A stretch of DNA of 64,000 bases from Bacteroidales bacterium (lineage in GTDB: Bacteria > Bacteroidota > Bacteroidia > Bacteroidales > P3): positions 1 to 64,000 of the forward strand of contig JAFXAA010000027.1 in assembly GCA_017522105.1 (NCBI GenBank), in the 5' to 3' direction. The notes below the pieces were generated by a model. The model ran no database searches. It worked only from the letters and a program-made list of their open reading frames with translations, and was not told the DNA's origin. Position 1 is the first letter of the stretch. Each line of letters starts with the position of its first letter. The position numbers and the translations under genes are program-made. Shown piece by piece: positions 28,233 to 36,528 of this stretch.

Positions 28233-29954
28233 TTACTCGGCGCGGAACGACGGCAGGTCGGCCTCGCTGAAGTGCATCACGTAGTAGCTCTTTGCGCAGA
28301 CATCTTCCTCTGTCATGCGGACATACACGTTGGCGCTGTCGGCAAAGCGTTTCTTAAGGTCGCCTTCGGCGCGTGTGGCATCGTCCATGATGAGCAGGCT
28401 CATGATAATCTCGGCCGTCATGTCGTAGAGGCGGCGCGCCAGGAAGTCGTGCACATCCTGGTTGCCCTGCTCTTTGACGTAGGCCACAGCCTTCTCGTAG
28501 AGGTCCACCAGAGGGGCTATGCGTGCCTTCAAGGGTTTCATCTCCTCGCTCACCTCGCTCTGCATCATGTCCTTGATGACCTGGAGGTAGGTGCCGTTGG
28601 TCACATAGCGTATGGCCGCCACCACCTGCAGCTGCGTCGTGCCCTCGTAGATGCTGAAGATGCGCGCGTCGCGGTAGAGGCGCTGGCTCTTGTACTCCAT
28701 GATGAAGCCGCTGCCGCCGTGGATGCTTATGGCGTCGTAGGCGTTATGGCTGGCATACTCCGAGTTCATGCCCTTTGCCAGTGGCGTGAAGGCGTCGGCC
28801 AGCTTGCTGTACTGCTTCATCTCGGTGCGCTCCTCGGGCGTAAGCTTGCGGAAGCGGGCTATGTCCTCAAGACTCTTGTAGATGTCCACATAGCGCGACG
28901 TGCAGTAGAGCAGCGAGCGGCCTGCGTCAAGCTTGGCTTTCATGCGTGAGAGCATGTCGTAGACGGCGGGGAAGTTGATGATCTTCTCGCCGAACTGGGC
29001 GCGCTCGCGTGCGTAGGCCAGCCCTTCGTTGTAGGCTTCCTGCTCCACGCCCACGCTCTGGGCGGCAATGCCCAGACGGGCGCCGTTCATCAGGGCCATG
29101 ACGTACTTGATGAGGCCCAGCTTGCGGTCGCCGCAGAGCTCGGCTTTGGCGTTCTTGTAGGTCAGCTCGCAGGTGGGCGAGCCGTGGATGCCGAGCTTGT
29201 GCTCTATGTGGCGCACGTCCACGCCGCCGTTGCGCTTGTCGTAGATGAACATCGACAGGCCGCGGCCGTCCTTGGTGCCCTCCTCGCTGCGGGCCAGCAC
29301 CAGGTGGATGTCCGAGTCGCCGTTGGTGATGAAGCGTTTGACGCCGTTCAGGCGCCAGCACTGCTCCTTCTCGTCATAGGTGGCCTTGAGCATCACGCGC
29401 TGCAGGTCGCTGCCGGCGTCGGGCTCGGTGAGGTCCATGCTCATGGTCTCGCCCTTGCAGATGCGCGGTATGTACTTCTCGCGCTGCTCGTCGCTGCCGA
29501 ACTCGTAGAGGGTGTCTATGCAGCTCTGCAGGCTCCAGATGTTCTGGAAGCCGGCGTCGGCGGCGCTGATCACCTCGCTCATCATGCTGAACACCGTGCT
29601 CGGCAGGTTCAGTCCGCCGTAGCGGCGCGGCATCGAGACGCCGTAGAGGCCCGCTTTGCGCGTGACATCCAGGTTCTCGAACGTCTTGCTGGCGTAAATC
29701 ATGCGCCCGTTCTCCAGGTGCGGCCCTTCGAGGTCCACACTCTCCGAGTTGGGCTCTATGGTGTTGGCTGCCACGTCGCCCGTGATGTCGAGGATGCGGC
29801 GGTAGTTCTCTATCGCGTCCTCATGGTCCACAGGGGCGTAGTCGCACTCTTTGGCGTCCTTGAAGCCGTCTTCTTTCAGCTCCACCAGCCGTTTCATCAG
29901 CGGATGGTCAAGATGGAATGCTATCTCGGGATGGTCGGTAAAGTAGTTTGCCAT
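28233..29954 (-). CDS. acyl-CoA dehydrogenase
   Basis: A 573-residue FAD enzyme, longer than the classical form (about 380) by a C-terminal helical domain of about 130 residues. Core motifs are MSMDLTEPDAGSDLQ, RFITNGDSDIHLVLARS, RAQFGEKIINFPAVYDML and the C-terminal NAYDAISIHGGSGFIMEYKSQRLYRDARI with IYEGTTQLQ. It oxidises acyl-CoA and passes electrons to EtfAB, whose genes lie upstream on the same strand. The etf genes and this one are separated by the S23-like gene 30020-30400. Confidence 0.93.
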   Translation of the reverse strand: MANYFTDHPEIAFHLDHPLMKRLVELKEDGFKDAKECDYAPVDHEDAIENYRRILDITGDVAANTIEPNSESVDLEGPHLENGRMIYASKTFENLDVTRKAGLYGVSMPRRYGGLNLPSTVFSMMSEVISAADAGFQNIWSLQSCIDTLYEFGSDEQREKYIPRICKGETMSMDLTEPDAGSDLQRVMLKATYDEKEQCWRLNGVKRFITNGDSDIHLVLARSEEGTKDGRGLSMFIYDKRNGGVDVRHIEHKLGIHGSPTCELTYKNAKAELCGDRKLGLIKYVMALMNGARLGIAAQSVGVEQEAYNEGLAYARERAQFGEKIINFPAVYDMLSRMKAKLDAGRSLLYCTSRYVDIYKSLEDIARFRKLTPEERTEMKQYSKLADAFTPLAKGMNSEYASHNAYDAISIHGGSGFIMEYKSQRLYRDARIFSIYEGTTQLQVVAAIRYVTNGTYLQVIKDMMQSEVSEEMKPLKARIAPLVDLYEKAVAYVKEQGNQDVHDFLARRLYDMTAEIIMSLLIMDDATRAEGDLKKRFADSANVYVRMTEEDVCAKSYYVMHFSEADLPSFRAE

Positions 29955-29969
29955 AATCGTGTTTTTTAT

Positions 29970-30018
29970 GGAAGATAGAAGGAGATAAGTGGAGATATGG
30001 GGAGATAGAGGACAAATG
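29970..30018. repeat. left arm of 10-bp-word repeat flanking the S23-like gene
   Basis: Purine-rich 10-mers (GGAGATAAGT, GGAGATATGG, GGAGATAGAG) fill the gap between the acyl-CoA dehydrogenase and the S23-like gene. They are complementary to the pyrimidine-rich array 30412-30500 on the other side of that gene; the outermost stretch matches at 17 of 18 positions. Confidence 0.8.
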
Positions 30019-30019
30019 T

Positions 30020-30400
30020 TTATTCTTTGATGCCGTTATTGTTCACAACCCCTTTGATATAGGCGTTGAGGAAATAGCTGGCATCGCGAATGGTGTCTGT
30101 CGCGTCGGTGAATTTGTCTATGTTTATATAACCAAGATCTTTGGCAAGCAGGCAATAATATCTGCACTCTTCCAAACTGCCTTGCGCAATGTTGAAGAAA
30201 CGCAGTTTGTCTTGTTTGCCCAGCTTTTTATAGCCCTCGGCAATATTGGCAGGTATGGATACTGCGGCACGTCTGAATTGTGAGCATAACCCATATTGCT
30301 CATAGGAAGGAAACGTCGCAGCAAGATTGTATGCAAGCACGACAAATTGGTGTGCTTTCTGCCATGCCAGCAATTCTTCGTATGAGCGTGTCCCTTCCAT
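30020..30400 (-). CDS. four-helix-bundle protein (S23/IVP family)
   Basis: A 126-residue protein of the four-helix-bundle family named after the ORF inside 23S rRNA intervening sequences (also related to Avd of diversity-generating retroelements). Diagnostic parts are LLAWQKAHQFVVLAYNLAA, FPSYEQYGLCSQFRRAAVSI, PANIAEGYKKLG and IAQGSLEECRYY. It interrupts the etfB-etfA-acyl-CoA dehydrogenase gene order and is flanked by inverted arrays of 10-bp words. No reverse transcriptase or rRNA is nearby. Proteins of this family bind nucleic acids in known cases; the role here is unknown. Confidence 0.9.
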   Translation of the reverse strand: MEGTRSYEELLAWQKAHQFVVLAYNLAATFPSYEQYGLCSQFRRAAVSIPANIAEGYKKLGKQDKLRFFNIAQGSLEECRYYCLLAKDLGYINIDKFTDATDTIRDASYFLNAYIKGVVNNNGIKE

Positions 30401-30411
30401 AGACTCTTCGC

Positions 30412-30500
30412 TATTGTCTTCTATCTTCTTCTATCTTCCGTTATCTTCTTTTGTCTTCTATCTTCTTCTATCTTCCGTTTTCTTCTTTTATCTCCGTTTT
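30412..30500. repeat. right arm of 10-bp-word repeat flanking the S23-like gene
   Basis: Pyrimidine-rich 10-mers such as CTATCTTCTT, CTATCTTCCG and TTATCTTCTT fill the gap between the S23-like gene and etfA. The same words recur at 54654-54793 without an enclosed gene. Confidence 0.8.
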
Positions 30501-31521
30501 ATTTACTATTTTGTTTATAATATTTTATAAGCTTCGGTACCACCTCTTCCACGGTGCCGTTGATGACGTAGTCGGCTATCTTGTTGATGGGGGCCTCGGG
30601 GTCGCTGTTGATGCTGATGATGATGCCCGAGTCCTGCATGCCGGCTATGTGCTGTATCTGGCCGCTGATGCCGCAGGCTATGTACACCTTGGGGTGCACG
30701 GTGACGCCCGTCTGGCCTATCTGGCGGTCGTTGTCAATCCATCCGGCGTCGACGGCGGCGCGCGAACCGCCCACCTCGCCGTGCAGCACCTTGGCAAGCT
30801 CGAAGAGCATGTCGAAGCCCTCCTTGGAGCCCACGCCGTAGCCGCCGCTGACCACTATGGGCGCACCCTTGAGGTTGTGCTTGGCGGCCTCCACGTGGTG
30901 GTCGAGCACCTTGACCACGAAAGCCTCGGGGCCCACATATTTCTTCACCTCCGGGTACACCACTTCCTTGCGGCAGGCCCCCTCGTAGAGGGCTTTCTGC
31001 ATGACGCCCGAACGCACCGTGGCCATCTGCGGACGGTGGTCGGGGTTGACGATGGTGGCCACGATGTTGCCGCCAAAGGCGGGACGTATCTGGTACAGCA
31101 GGTTCTCATACACCTTGCCGCTCTTCTTGTCCTCGTAGGGGCCTATCTCCAGCTGCGTGCAGTCGGCCGTCAGACCGCTGGTGAGGCTGCTGCTGACGCG
31201 CGGCCCAAGGTCGCGTCCTATCACCGTGGCACCCATCAGGCATATCTGTGGCTGCTCCTCCTTGAAGAGGTTGACCACGATGTCGGTGTGCGGGGCCGAG
31301 GTGTAGGGGAAGAGCCCCTCGCCGTCGAAGACGTAGAGCTTGTCCACGCCGTAGGGCAGTATCTGTTCCTCCACCTTGCCTTTGATGCCGGTGCCTATCA
31401 CGATGGCCTCAAGGTCCACTTTCAGCTCGTTGGCCAGCTTGCGGCCCTTGGTCAGCAGCTCCTGGCTCACTTCGCGCACCTCGGTGCCCTCGATTTCTAT
31501 GTATACAAAGACGTTGTTCAT
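30499..31521 (-). CDS. etfA: electron transfer flavoprotein, alpha subunit
   Basis: A 340-residue EtfA. The C-terminal FAD domain is clear: PIVVSGGYGVGSKEGFDML, VGGSRAAVDAGWIDNDRQIGQTG, KVYIACGISGQIQHIAGM and ISINSDPEAPINKIADY. With EtfB it shuttles electrons from the acyl-CoA dehydrogenase encoded downstream. ATG 31521 is chosen over 31581 because the extra residues would come from the octamer hairpin between etfB and etfA. Confidence 0.95.
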   Translation of the reverse strand: MNNVFVYIEIEGTEVREVSQELLTKGRKLANELKVDLEAIVIGTGIKGKVEEQILPYGVDKLYVFDGEGLFPYTSAPHTDIVVNLFKEEQPQICLMGATVIGRDLGPRVSSSLTSGLTADCTQLEIGPYEDKKSGKVYENLLYQIRPAFGGNIVATIVNPDHRPQMATVRSGVMQKALYEGACRKEVVYPEVKKYVGPEAFVVKVLDHHVEAAKHNLKGAPIVVSGGYGVGSKEGFDMLFELAKVLHGEVGGSRAAVDAGWIDNDRQIGQTGVTVHPKVYIACGISGQIQHIAGMQDSGIIISINSDPEAPINKIADYVINGTVEEVVPKLIKYYKQNSK

Positions 31522-31530
31522 ATCTTTCTG

Positions 31531-31600
31531 TTGTGTTATTGTGTTCTCGCGACAATGTGTCGGTGGCATGGCCGCATACACACATTGTCGCGTTGGCGCA
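31531..31600. repeat. 8-bp-word hairpin between etfB and etfA
   Basis: Octamers GTGTTATT and GTGTTCTC lead into a perfect 13-bp stem (31548-31560 with 31580-31592, core GACAATGTGT) with a 19-nt loop. It fills the entire gap between the two cistrons. Confidence 0.8.
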
Positions 31601-32470
31601 TTATCCTATGATTTTGTCGTTCAACAATTCGGTGATCAGGCCGTTGATGTCCTCGTCGCTGGCCGTGAGGGTCTTGCTCTCCTTGGCCTGGAAGGCTATG
31701 CTCTGCACCTCCTTCACCTTGGTCGGCGAGCCGCTCATGCCGCACTGCTGCGGGTCGCCGTCCACGTCGGCCACGCTCCACTGCGTGAGCGTCAGCTCCG
31801 GGCGCTCGGCGCGCAGTGCCTTGCGCGGGTCGTCCTCGGCCACCTCCAGCGGGCAGGCGGCGTACTTGTACTTCATCACCAGTTTGGCGTTGGCGGGGCG
31901 GCACTCGGCGGCCGAGCCGTTGACGGTAACCACCAGCGGCAGCGGCGCTTCCACCACCTCCACGCCGCCGTCAATCATGCGGCGGATGGTGGCCTTGCCG
32001 TTCTCAACCTTGACAATATCCTCGGCGTAGGTCACCTGGTTCAGCCCCAGCTTCTGGGCCACCTGCGGGCCCACTTGGGCCGTGTCGCCGTCGATGGCCT
32101 GGCGGCCGCCGATGACGAGGTCGACGTCGCCGATCTTCTTGATGGCCGTGGCCAGGGCGTAGCTCGTAGCCAATGTGTCGGCACCGGCAAAGAGACGGTC
32201 CGTGAGCAGCCAGCCGGTGTCGGCGCCGCGGAAGAGGCCTTCGCGTATGATTTCGCCGGCGCGCGGCGGGCCCATGGTCAGCAGCCCCACCGTGGTGCCG
32301 GGGTTCTGCTCTTTGATGCGGAGCGCCTGCTCCAGGGCATTTAAGTCTTCGGGGTTAAAAATAGCAGGCAGCGCGGCGCGGTTCACCGTGCCCTCCGCCG
32401 TCATGGCATCCTTGCCAACGTTGCGAGTGTCAGGCACTTGTTTGGCAAGTACAACAATCTTCAAACTCAT
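31601..32470 (-). CDS. etfB: electron transfer flavoprotein, beta subunit
   Basis: A 289-residue EtfB (FixA type). It starts MSLKIVVLAKQVPDTRNVG, and contains NPEDLNALEQALRIKE, the adenine-nucleotide region DLVIGGRQAIDGDTAQVGPQVAQKLG and the ETF-beta signature VEVVEAPLPLVVTVNG. It is the first gene of the etfB-etfA-(S23-like)-acyl-CoA dehydrogenase transcript and has its own promoter. The length is slightly above the usual 255-265 residues. Whether the EtfAB here bifurcates cannot be read reliably from sequence alone. Confidence 0.95.
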   Translation of the reverse strand: MSLKIVVLAKQVPDTRNVGKDAMTAEGTVNRAALPAIFNPEDLNALEQALRIKEQNPGTTVGLLTMGPPRAGEIIREGLFRGADTGWLLTDRLFAGADTLATSYALATAIKKIGDVDLVIGGRQAIDGDTAQVGPQVAQKLGLNQVTYAEDIVKVENGKATIRRMIDGGVEVVEAPLPLVVTVNGSAAECRPANAKLVMKYKYAACPLEVAEDDPRKALRAERPELTLTQWSVADVDGDPQQCGMSGSPTKVKEVQSIAFQAKESKTLTASDEDINGLITELLNDKIIG

Positions 32471-32492
32471 AGTAGTTATTATTAATAAAATG

Positions 32493-32524
32493 CAAAAATA
32501 CGTTAAATTCCGCACATGACCAAA
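32493..32524 (-). promoter_or_regulatory. etfB promoter
   Basis: On the minus strand TTTG (32524-32521), a 20-bp spacer and TATTTTTG (32500-32493), 23 nt before the start codon. Confidence 0.7.
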
Positions 32525-32598
32525 AAAAAATGCCCTTTGCGACATTTTTTAACAGTTTGTCTGCCGACAGCGGCACCTCCTGCGGACGCCTCTTCAAC

Positions 32599-32719
32599 GG
32601 CTCCGGTACGGCTGTTCTACGGTTGTTTAACGGTTGTTCTACGGTTGTTCTACGGTTTAAACCGTTAAACAACCGTAGAACAACCGTTAAACAACCGTAG
32701 AACAGCCGTAGGGGCTCCG
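32599..32719. repeat. 11-bp-word modular hairpin D (near perfect)
   Basis: Located in the 330-bp gap between the nitroreductase and etfB. The words from outside inward are GGCTGTT, CTACGGTTGTT, TAACGGTTGTT, CTACGGTTGTT and a central CTACGG-TTTAAA-CCGTTA. The right arm repeats the same order exactly in reverse complement, giving a stem of about 46 bp with a mismatch only at the centre and outer edge. This is the most regular copy in the window. The remainder of the gap holds the etfB promoter and no gene. Confidence 0.9.
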
Positions 32720-32804
32720 TGGCGGATAGGCGCCTCGGAGCATGAAAAAACGGAGGGCGCGCATGGCGCCCTCCTTAAGGTTGTCTATGTCGTTGGCCTA
32801 CAGG

Positions 32805-33557
32805 TCAGAAGTCCCACATGCCGCTGTCTTTGAGGAACTGCAGCAGGTCGTTGGAGACGGCGGTGTTCATGCTGTGCGGATAGCGTTTGGTGGTGAATAT
32901 CTCGCAGTAGTTGCGCGTTCCGTTCTCTTCCACCATGCGGCGGTTGAAGGGGTCGTCGTCGCGCACGCGGTGGCTGGCGATGAGCTCGTCGTCGGTGGGC
33001 ACATGGTAGGTCTCGCTGTGCAGCACGGCGTCGGGGCCGAGGCGCTCGCTGCGGCGCGGCTCTTCGTCGGGATGGCCCATGGCTATGGCTATGACGGGCA
33101 CCACGCCCTTTGGGCACTTCAGCAACTCGGCTATCTGGCGCGTGTTGTAGTTGACGGTGCCGAGATAGCAGAAGCCCAACCCTCGGGCTTCGGCGGCAAG
33201 GCAGATGTTCTGTGCGCAGAGAGCGGCGTCGACCAGCGCCGTGGTGAACCACAGCAGGTTGCCGTAAGGCTCGTCGCAGCCGTTGACGCGGCAGTAATGG
33301 TGGTAGCGTGCCACGTCGACGCAGATGGTGAGCCACAGCGGGGCTGTGGCGCACTGGCCGAAGTGCAGTTTGCAGAGCTCGCTGCGCAGGGGCTCCTGCT
33401 GGGTGGCTATGATGCTGTAGAGCTGCATGTTGCCAGTATTGCTGGCGCGCAGGCCGCACTCCACAAGTTCGGTCAGCATTTCGGGACTGACGGGTTGGGT
33501 CTTGAATTTGCGCACGCTGCGGTGGCCGAGAATGGTGTCTATGGTGTTGTTGCTCAT
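32805..33557 (-). CDS. NfsA-type nitroreductase/flavin reductase
   Basis: A 250-residue nitroreductase of the NfsA/FRP group: MSNNTIDTILGHRSVRKFK (FMN phosphate), ASNTGNMQLYSIIAT, GFCYLGTVNYNTRQIAELL and VVPVIAIAMGHPDEEP, ending with an extended C-terminal helix. It probably uses NADPH to reduce nitro compounds or quinones. Its start overlaps the stop of the upstream glycosyltransferase by 4 bp (ATGA), so it belongs to the end of the fab operon. Confidence 0.88.
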   Translation of the reverse strand: MSNNTIDTILGHRSVRKFKTQPVSPEMLTELVECGLRASNTGNMQLYSIIATQQEPLRSELCKLHFGQCATAPLWLTICVDVARYHHYCRVNGCDEPYGNLLWFTTALVDAALCAQNICLAAEARGLGFCYLGTVNYNTRQIAELLKCPKGVVPVIAIAMGHPDEEPRRSERLGPDAVLHSETYHVPTDDELIASHRVRDDDPFNRRMVEENGTRNYCEIFTTKRYPHSMNTAVSNDLLQFLKDSGMWDF

Positions 33558-35350
33558 TGTTGTATGGTTTTTACGAGAAGGTTGCCGACTATATCGACGC
33601 CGTTGCCGTTTCGGCTGACGGTGACGGTGCCCTGTGGGCCTGAGGGGGCTGGATGATAGGAGATATAGCCTATGGCTATGCCGCAGGTGCTAACGCCGTC
33701 GGGCACGGAGGCTGGCAGCGGCAGCTGTGGCCGTATGTTGGTGACGGCACCGGCACGCAGTGTGTCGGTGAGCAGGGTGGAGGCCTCGGCGGCGATGTTC
33801 TGCCCCCACTGGAAATAGAGCGACACCTTGACGGGCATGCTGTCTGTGCCCACGATGTCGTAGGGGTAGGGGTTGCTGACGGTCATGGGCAGCACTATTG
33901 GTTGCAGGCTGTCGGCCGTGCCGTCGTCGCCGGTGCGCGACAGCAGTTCGAGGTGCATGTCGAGCGGCTCCGTCAGGTCGGCGCGCAGTTCGCGTATGGG
34001 GCGGAAGTCGGGTACGAAGATGTAGTGCAGCGTGCTGCTGCCAAGGTCGGCCTCAAAGCCGTTGATCTCGCTCATGTCGGCCACCATGACCTCGCGCCCG
34101 GCGAAGGTGCGGTCCACAGTGTCGTACTGCCACTGGCTGCTGCGGCTGAAATAGTATGAGGTGCAGTGGGTCGGGTTGCCAGTGTAGTAGGCGTATTTGG
34201 CTGCAAAGGCGTAGCAGCCGATGAACTGCACGGGCCGTCCGTCGGCAATGGCAGCCACCTTGCGGTAGGGTTCGTCACCCTCCCATAGCTGTCCTTTGAG
34301 GTGCAGGGGGTTGGCCATGGCTGCGATACGCACGGCAACAAATATTACAGCACATACTATGGAGGCTGTGTATACGTAGCGTGAGTGGCGTGCGGCGTGG
34401 AAAACCAGCGCAACCACGGGCAGCGCCGTTGGCAACAGCCACTGCGGCTGCACGCGGCCTCGTATTGTTGCCGCAAGGAAGAACGCCCAGAAGCCGAGGC
34501 ACAGGGTGATGCCTACGCGTCGCATCAAGGGCTTTTCGCTTGCCGAAGGTTTGAGCATGGCTCGCACAAGGTGATATAGCCACAGCGGGTTGAAGAGCAC
34601 CAGCAGGGGGCCGAGATATTCCAGTGTGTAGCTGGCGCGGTAGCTCCAGGCGTTGCGGCCTGCCAGGTGGTATCGCAGCGACACCCAGTCATGGGTGTAC
34701 TGCCACCAGAAGTGGGGCAGCATGAGAACCAGTGCCGTCAGGCCTGCCAAGTAGAGCTGTGGGCGAAGGAAGTGGCGTGGGCGTGCCAGCAGCACCAGTA
34801 ACACCACAAGTGCACCGTGGTACTTGCTGTAGCCCAGCAGGGCCACTGTCAGGCCCAGCAGCATGGCGTTGCCGGTGGTTGTCTTGCTGTCGAAACGTTT
34901 GAACGCCCATAGGAACAGCACTGTGGCCATCATCAGCGGTGCGTCGGGCACGGCCAGAAAGCCGTAGAGTTGCAGCAGGGGCTGCGAGAAGCACAGCAGC
35001 GTGTAGAGCACTGCATCGCGACGTGTAGCGTCTGCTGGTTTCACAAGGTGCCAGAAGAGGAGCAGGTATAGGGGTTGCAGCAGCGTGCTGAAGAAACGGA
35101 CGCCCAGCGCTCCGGGCATGAAGGACGATAGCCACACCAGCAGCGCCACCATTGGCGGGTGGTCGAAGTAGCCCCAGTCGAGGTGCTGTGCATAATACCA
35201 ATAATAGGCCTCGTCGTCGGCAAGGCCTGTGAAAGCCGCCTGCAGCAGGTTCAGCACCCACCAGGCGGCCATCAGGATAAGGACAAGGGTGTCCGGCGTT
35301 GTCTGTCGGGCACCCTTGGCTATGTTACAGGGAGACGCCACCGTCCACAC
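33554..35350 (-). CDS. ArnT/PMT-like membrane glycosyltransferase (GT83-type)
   Basis: A 598-residue polytopic protein: about ten hydrophobic helices in the first 350 residues, then a soluble C-terminal domain of about 220 residues. The catalytic loop carries D-D-E (GLADDEAYYWYYAQHLDWGYFDHPPMV), as in the ArnT/PMT family that uses polyprenyl-phosphate sugars, and NAWSYRASYTLEYLGPL follows. It probably glycosylates lipid A or another lipid-linked acceptor. The start is uncertain: GTG 35350 or GTG 35341 overlap the fabG end, while ATG 35272 would cut into the first helix. Its place after fabG links it to the fatty-acid genes. Confidence 0.78.
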   Translation of the reverse strand: MWTVASPCNIAKGARQTTPDTLVLILMAAWWVLNLLQAAFTGLADDEAYYWYYAQHLDWGYFDHPPMVALLVWLSSFMPGALGVRFFSTLLQPLYLLLFWHLVKPADATRRDAVLYTLLCFSQPLLQLYGFLAVPDAPLMMATVLFLWAFKRFDSKTTTGNAMLLGLTVALLGYSKYHGALVVLLVLLARPRHFLRPQLYLAGLTALVLMLPHFWWQYTHDWVSLRYHLAGRNAWSYRASYTLEYLGPLLVLFNPLWLYHLVRAMLKPSASEKPLMRRVGITLCLGFWAFFLAATIRGRVQPQWLLPTALPVVALVFHAARHSRYVYTASIVCAVIFVAVRIAAMANPLHLKGQLWEGDEPYRKVAAIADGRPVQFIGCYAFAAKYAYYTGNPTHCTSYYFSRSSQWQYDTVDRTFAGREVMVADMSEINGFEADLGSSTLHYIFVPDFRPIRELRADLTEPLDMHLELLSRTGDDGTADSLQPIVLPMTVSNPYPYDIVGTDSMPVKVSLYFQWGQNIAAEASTLLTDTLRAGAVTNIRPQLPLPASVPDGVSTCGIAIGYISYHPAPSGPQGTVTVSRNGNGVDIVGNLLVKTIQQ

Positions 35351-36071
35351 AGATTACCTGTCCGGTGATGTACTCGCTGAGGTCGGAAGCAAGGAAGAGC
35401 GAGGTGCGGGCTATGTCGAGGTCGGTGCCGCCGCGGCGCAGGGGTATCTCGCTGAGCCACTTGTCGTGAGCTTCTTTGGGCATGGCCTGTGTCATGGCCG
35501 ACTCAATGAGGCCGGGGGCTATGGCGTTGCAGCGTATGCCGCGCGAGCCCACCTCCTTGGCGAGGCTCTTGCTGAAGCCTATGATGCCGGCCTTGGAGGC
35601 TGAATAGTTGCACTGGCCGGCGTTGCCGTTGACGCCTACCACCGAGGCGGTGTTGATGATGCTGCCGCTGCGCTGCTTGAGCATCATGGGTACGAAGGCC
35701 TTGCAGTAGTTGAACACCGAGCGCAGGTTCACCTCCATGACGAGGTCCCAGTCCTTGGGCTGCATGCGCAGCAGCAGGTTGTCGCGAGTGATGCCTGCGT
35801 TGTTGACCAGGGCGTCAAGGCGTCCGTATTCTTTCTGCACCTGCTCGGCCACGGCCATGGTCTGGTCATAGTCGGCGGCGTTGCTGGCTATGAAGGTGCT
35901 TTTTGGGCTCATCTTGCGCAGCTCGGCGAGGAGTTCTGCGCTGGCCTCGTTCTCCTGGAGGTCGGTGAAAATCACTGTGGCACCCTCTTCGGCGAAGGTG
36001 AGGGCTGTACGGCGACCGATACCGCGCGAACCGCCGGTCACCAATGCTATCTTGTCTTTTAATATATTCAT
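35325..36071 (-). CDS. fabG: 3-oxoacyl-ACP reductase FabG
   Basis: A 248-residue short-chain dehydrogenase. Cofactor motif TGGSRGIGR, NNAGITRDNLLLRM and the catalytic S...YxxxK (NTASVVGVNGNAGQCNYSASKAG) are all present. It reduces 3-oxoacyl-ACP with NADPH in fatty-acid elongation. It starts 5 bp after the fabZ-like gene; its end overlaps the glycosyltransferase gene by up to 26 bp. Confidence 0.93.
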   Translation of the reverse strand: MNILKDKIALVTGGSRGIGRRTALTFAEEGATVIFTDLQENEASAELLAELRKMSPKSTFIASNAADYDQTMAVAEQVQKEYGRLDALVNNAGITRDNLLLRMQPKDWDLVMEVNLRSVFNYCKAFVPMMLKQRSGSIINTASVVGVNGNAGQCNYSASKAGIIGFSKSLAKEVGSRGIRCNAIAPGLIESAMTQAMPKEAHDKWLSEIPLRRGGTDLDIARTSLFLASDLSEYITGQVICVDGGVSL

Positions 36072-36076
36072 TGTAT

Positions 36077-36508
36077 TTATTCTTTAGGGTTGTCTATCAG
36101 TGCAAATGTCAGTTCGCCCTGGCAGCAGGGCTTGCCGTTCACGGAAGCCTTGGCGTCCACGAAGAATATCATGCCGCGGCGGTTGGTGATGCGGGCGCGT
36201 ATCTCCATGGTGTCGCCGGGGCGCACGGGCTGGCGGAAGCGCACGTTGTTGATGCCGCTGTAGAGGGGCGTGCGGCCTATGAGCTCGTCGCGCACCAGGA
36301 TGCAGCTCGACTGGGCCATGATCTCGCACTGTATCACGCCGGGCACCACGGGGTTGCCGGGGAAGTGCCCCTGCAGGAAGAACTCGTCGCCGCGCACGTG
36401 ATAGTGTGCTATGGCGGTGTCGCCCTCCATGGTCACGTCGTCCACAAGCAGCATGGGCTCGCGGTGCGGCAGGAAGGTCTTGATGTCGTCTCTGTTAAGT
36501 ACGTTCAT
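36077..36508 (-). CDS. fabZ: 3-hydroxyacyl-ACP dehydratase FabZ-like
   Basis: A 143-residue hot-dog-fold dehydratase: FLPHREPMLLVDDV, then the catalytic FFLQGHFPGNPVVPGVIQCEIMAQ (His and downstream acidic residue). This matches the FabZ family. ATG 36508 is chosen because the longer frame overlaps fabF. It lies between fabF (20 bp) and fabG (5 bp). Confidence 0.92.
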   Translation of the reverse strand: MNVLNRDDIKTFLPHREPMLLVDDVTMEGDTAIAHYHVRGDEFFLQGHFPGNPVVPGVIQCEIMAQSSCILVRDELIGRTPLYSGINNVRFRQPVRPGDTMEIRARITNRRGMIFFVDAKASVNGKPCCQGELTFALIDNPKE

Positions 36509-36528
36509 GTTATTGTGCTTTATGTGTT

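Noticed and set aside
30020-30400. The four-helix-bundle gene as Avd of a diversity-generating retroelement
   Set aside because: No reverse transcriptase, template repeat or variable-repeat gene lies within the window near it.
32599-32719. Hairpins D and F as simple intrinsic terminators
   Set aside because: No T run follows them on the relevant strand, F already has a separate terminator upstream, and two relatives (A, C) lie between divergent genes.
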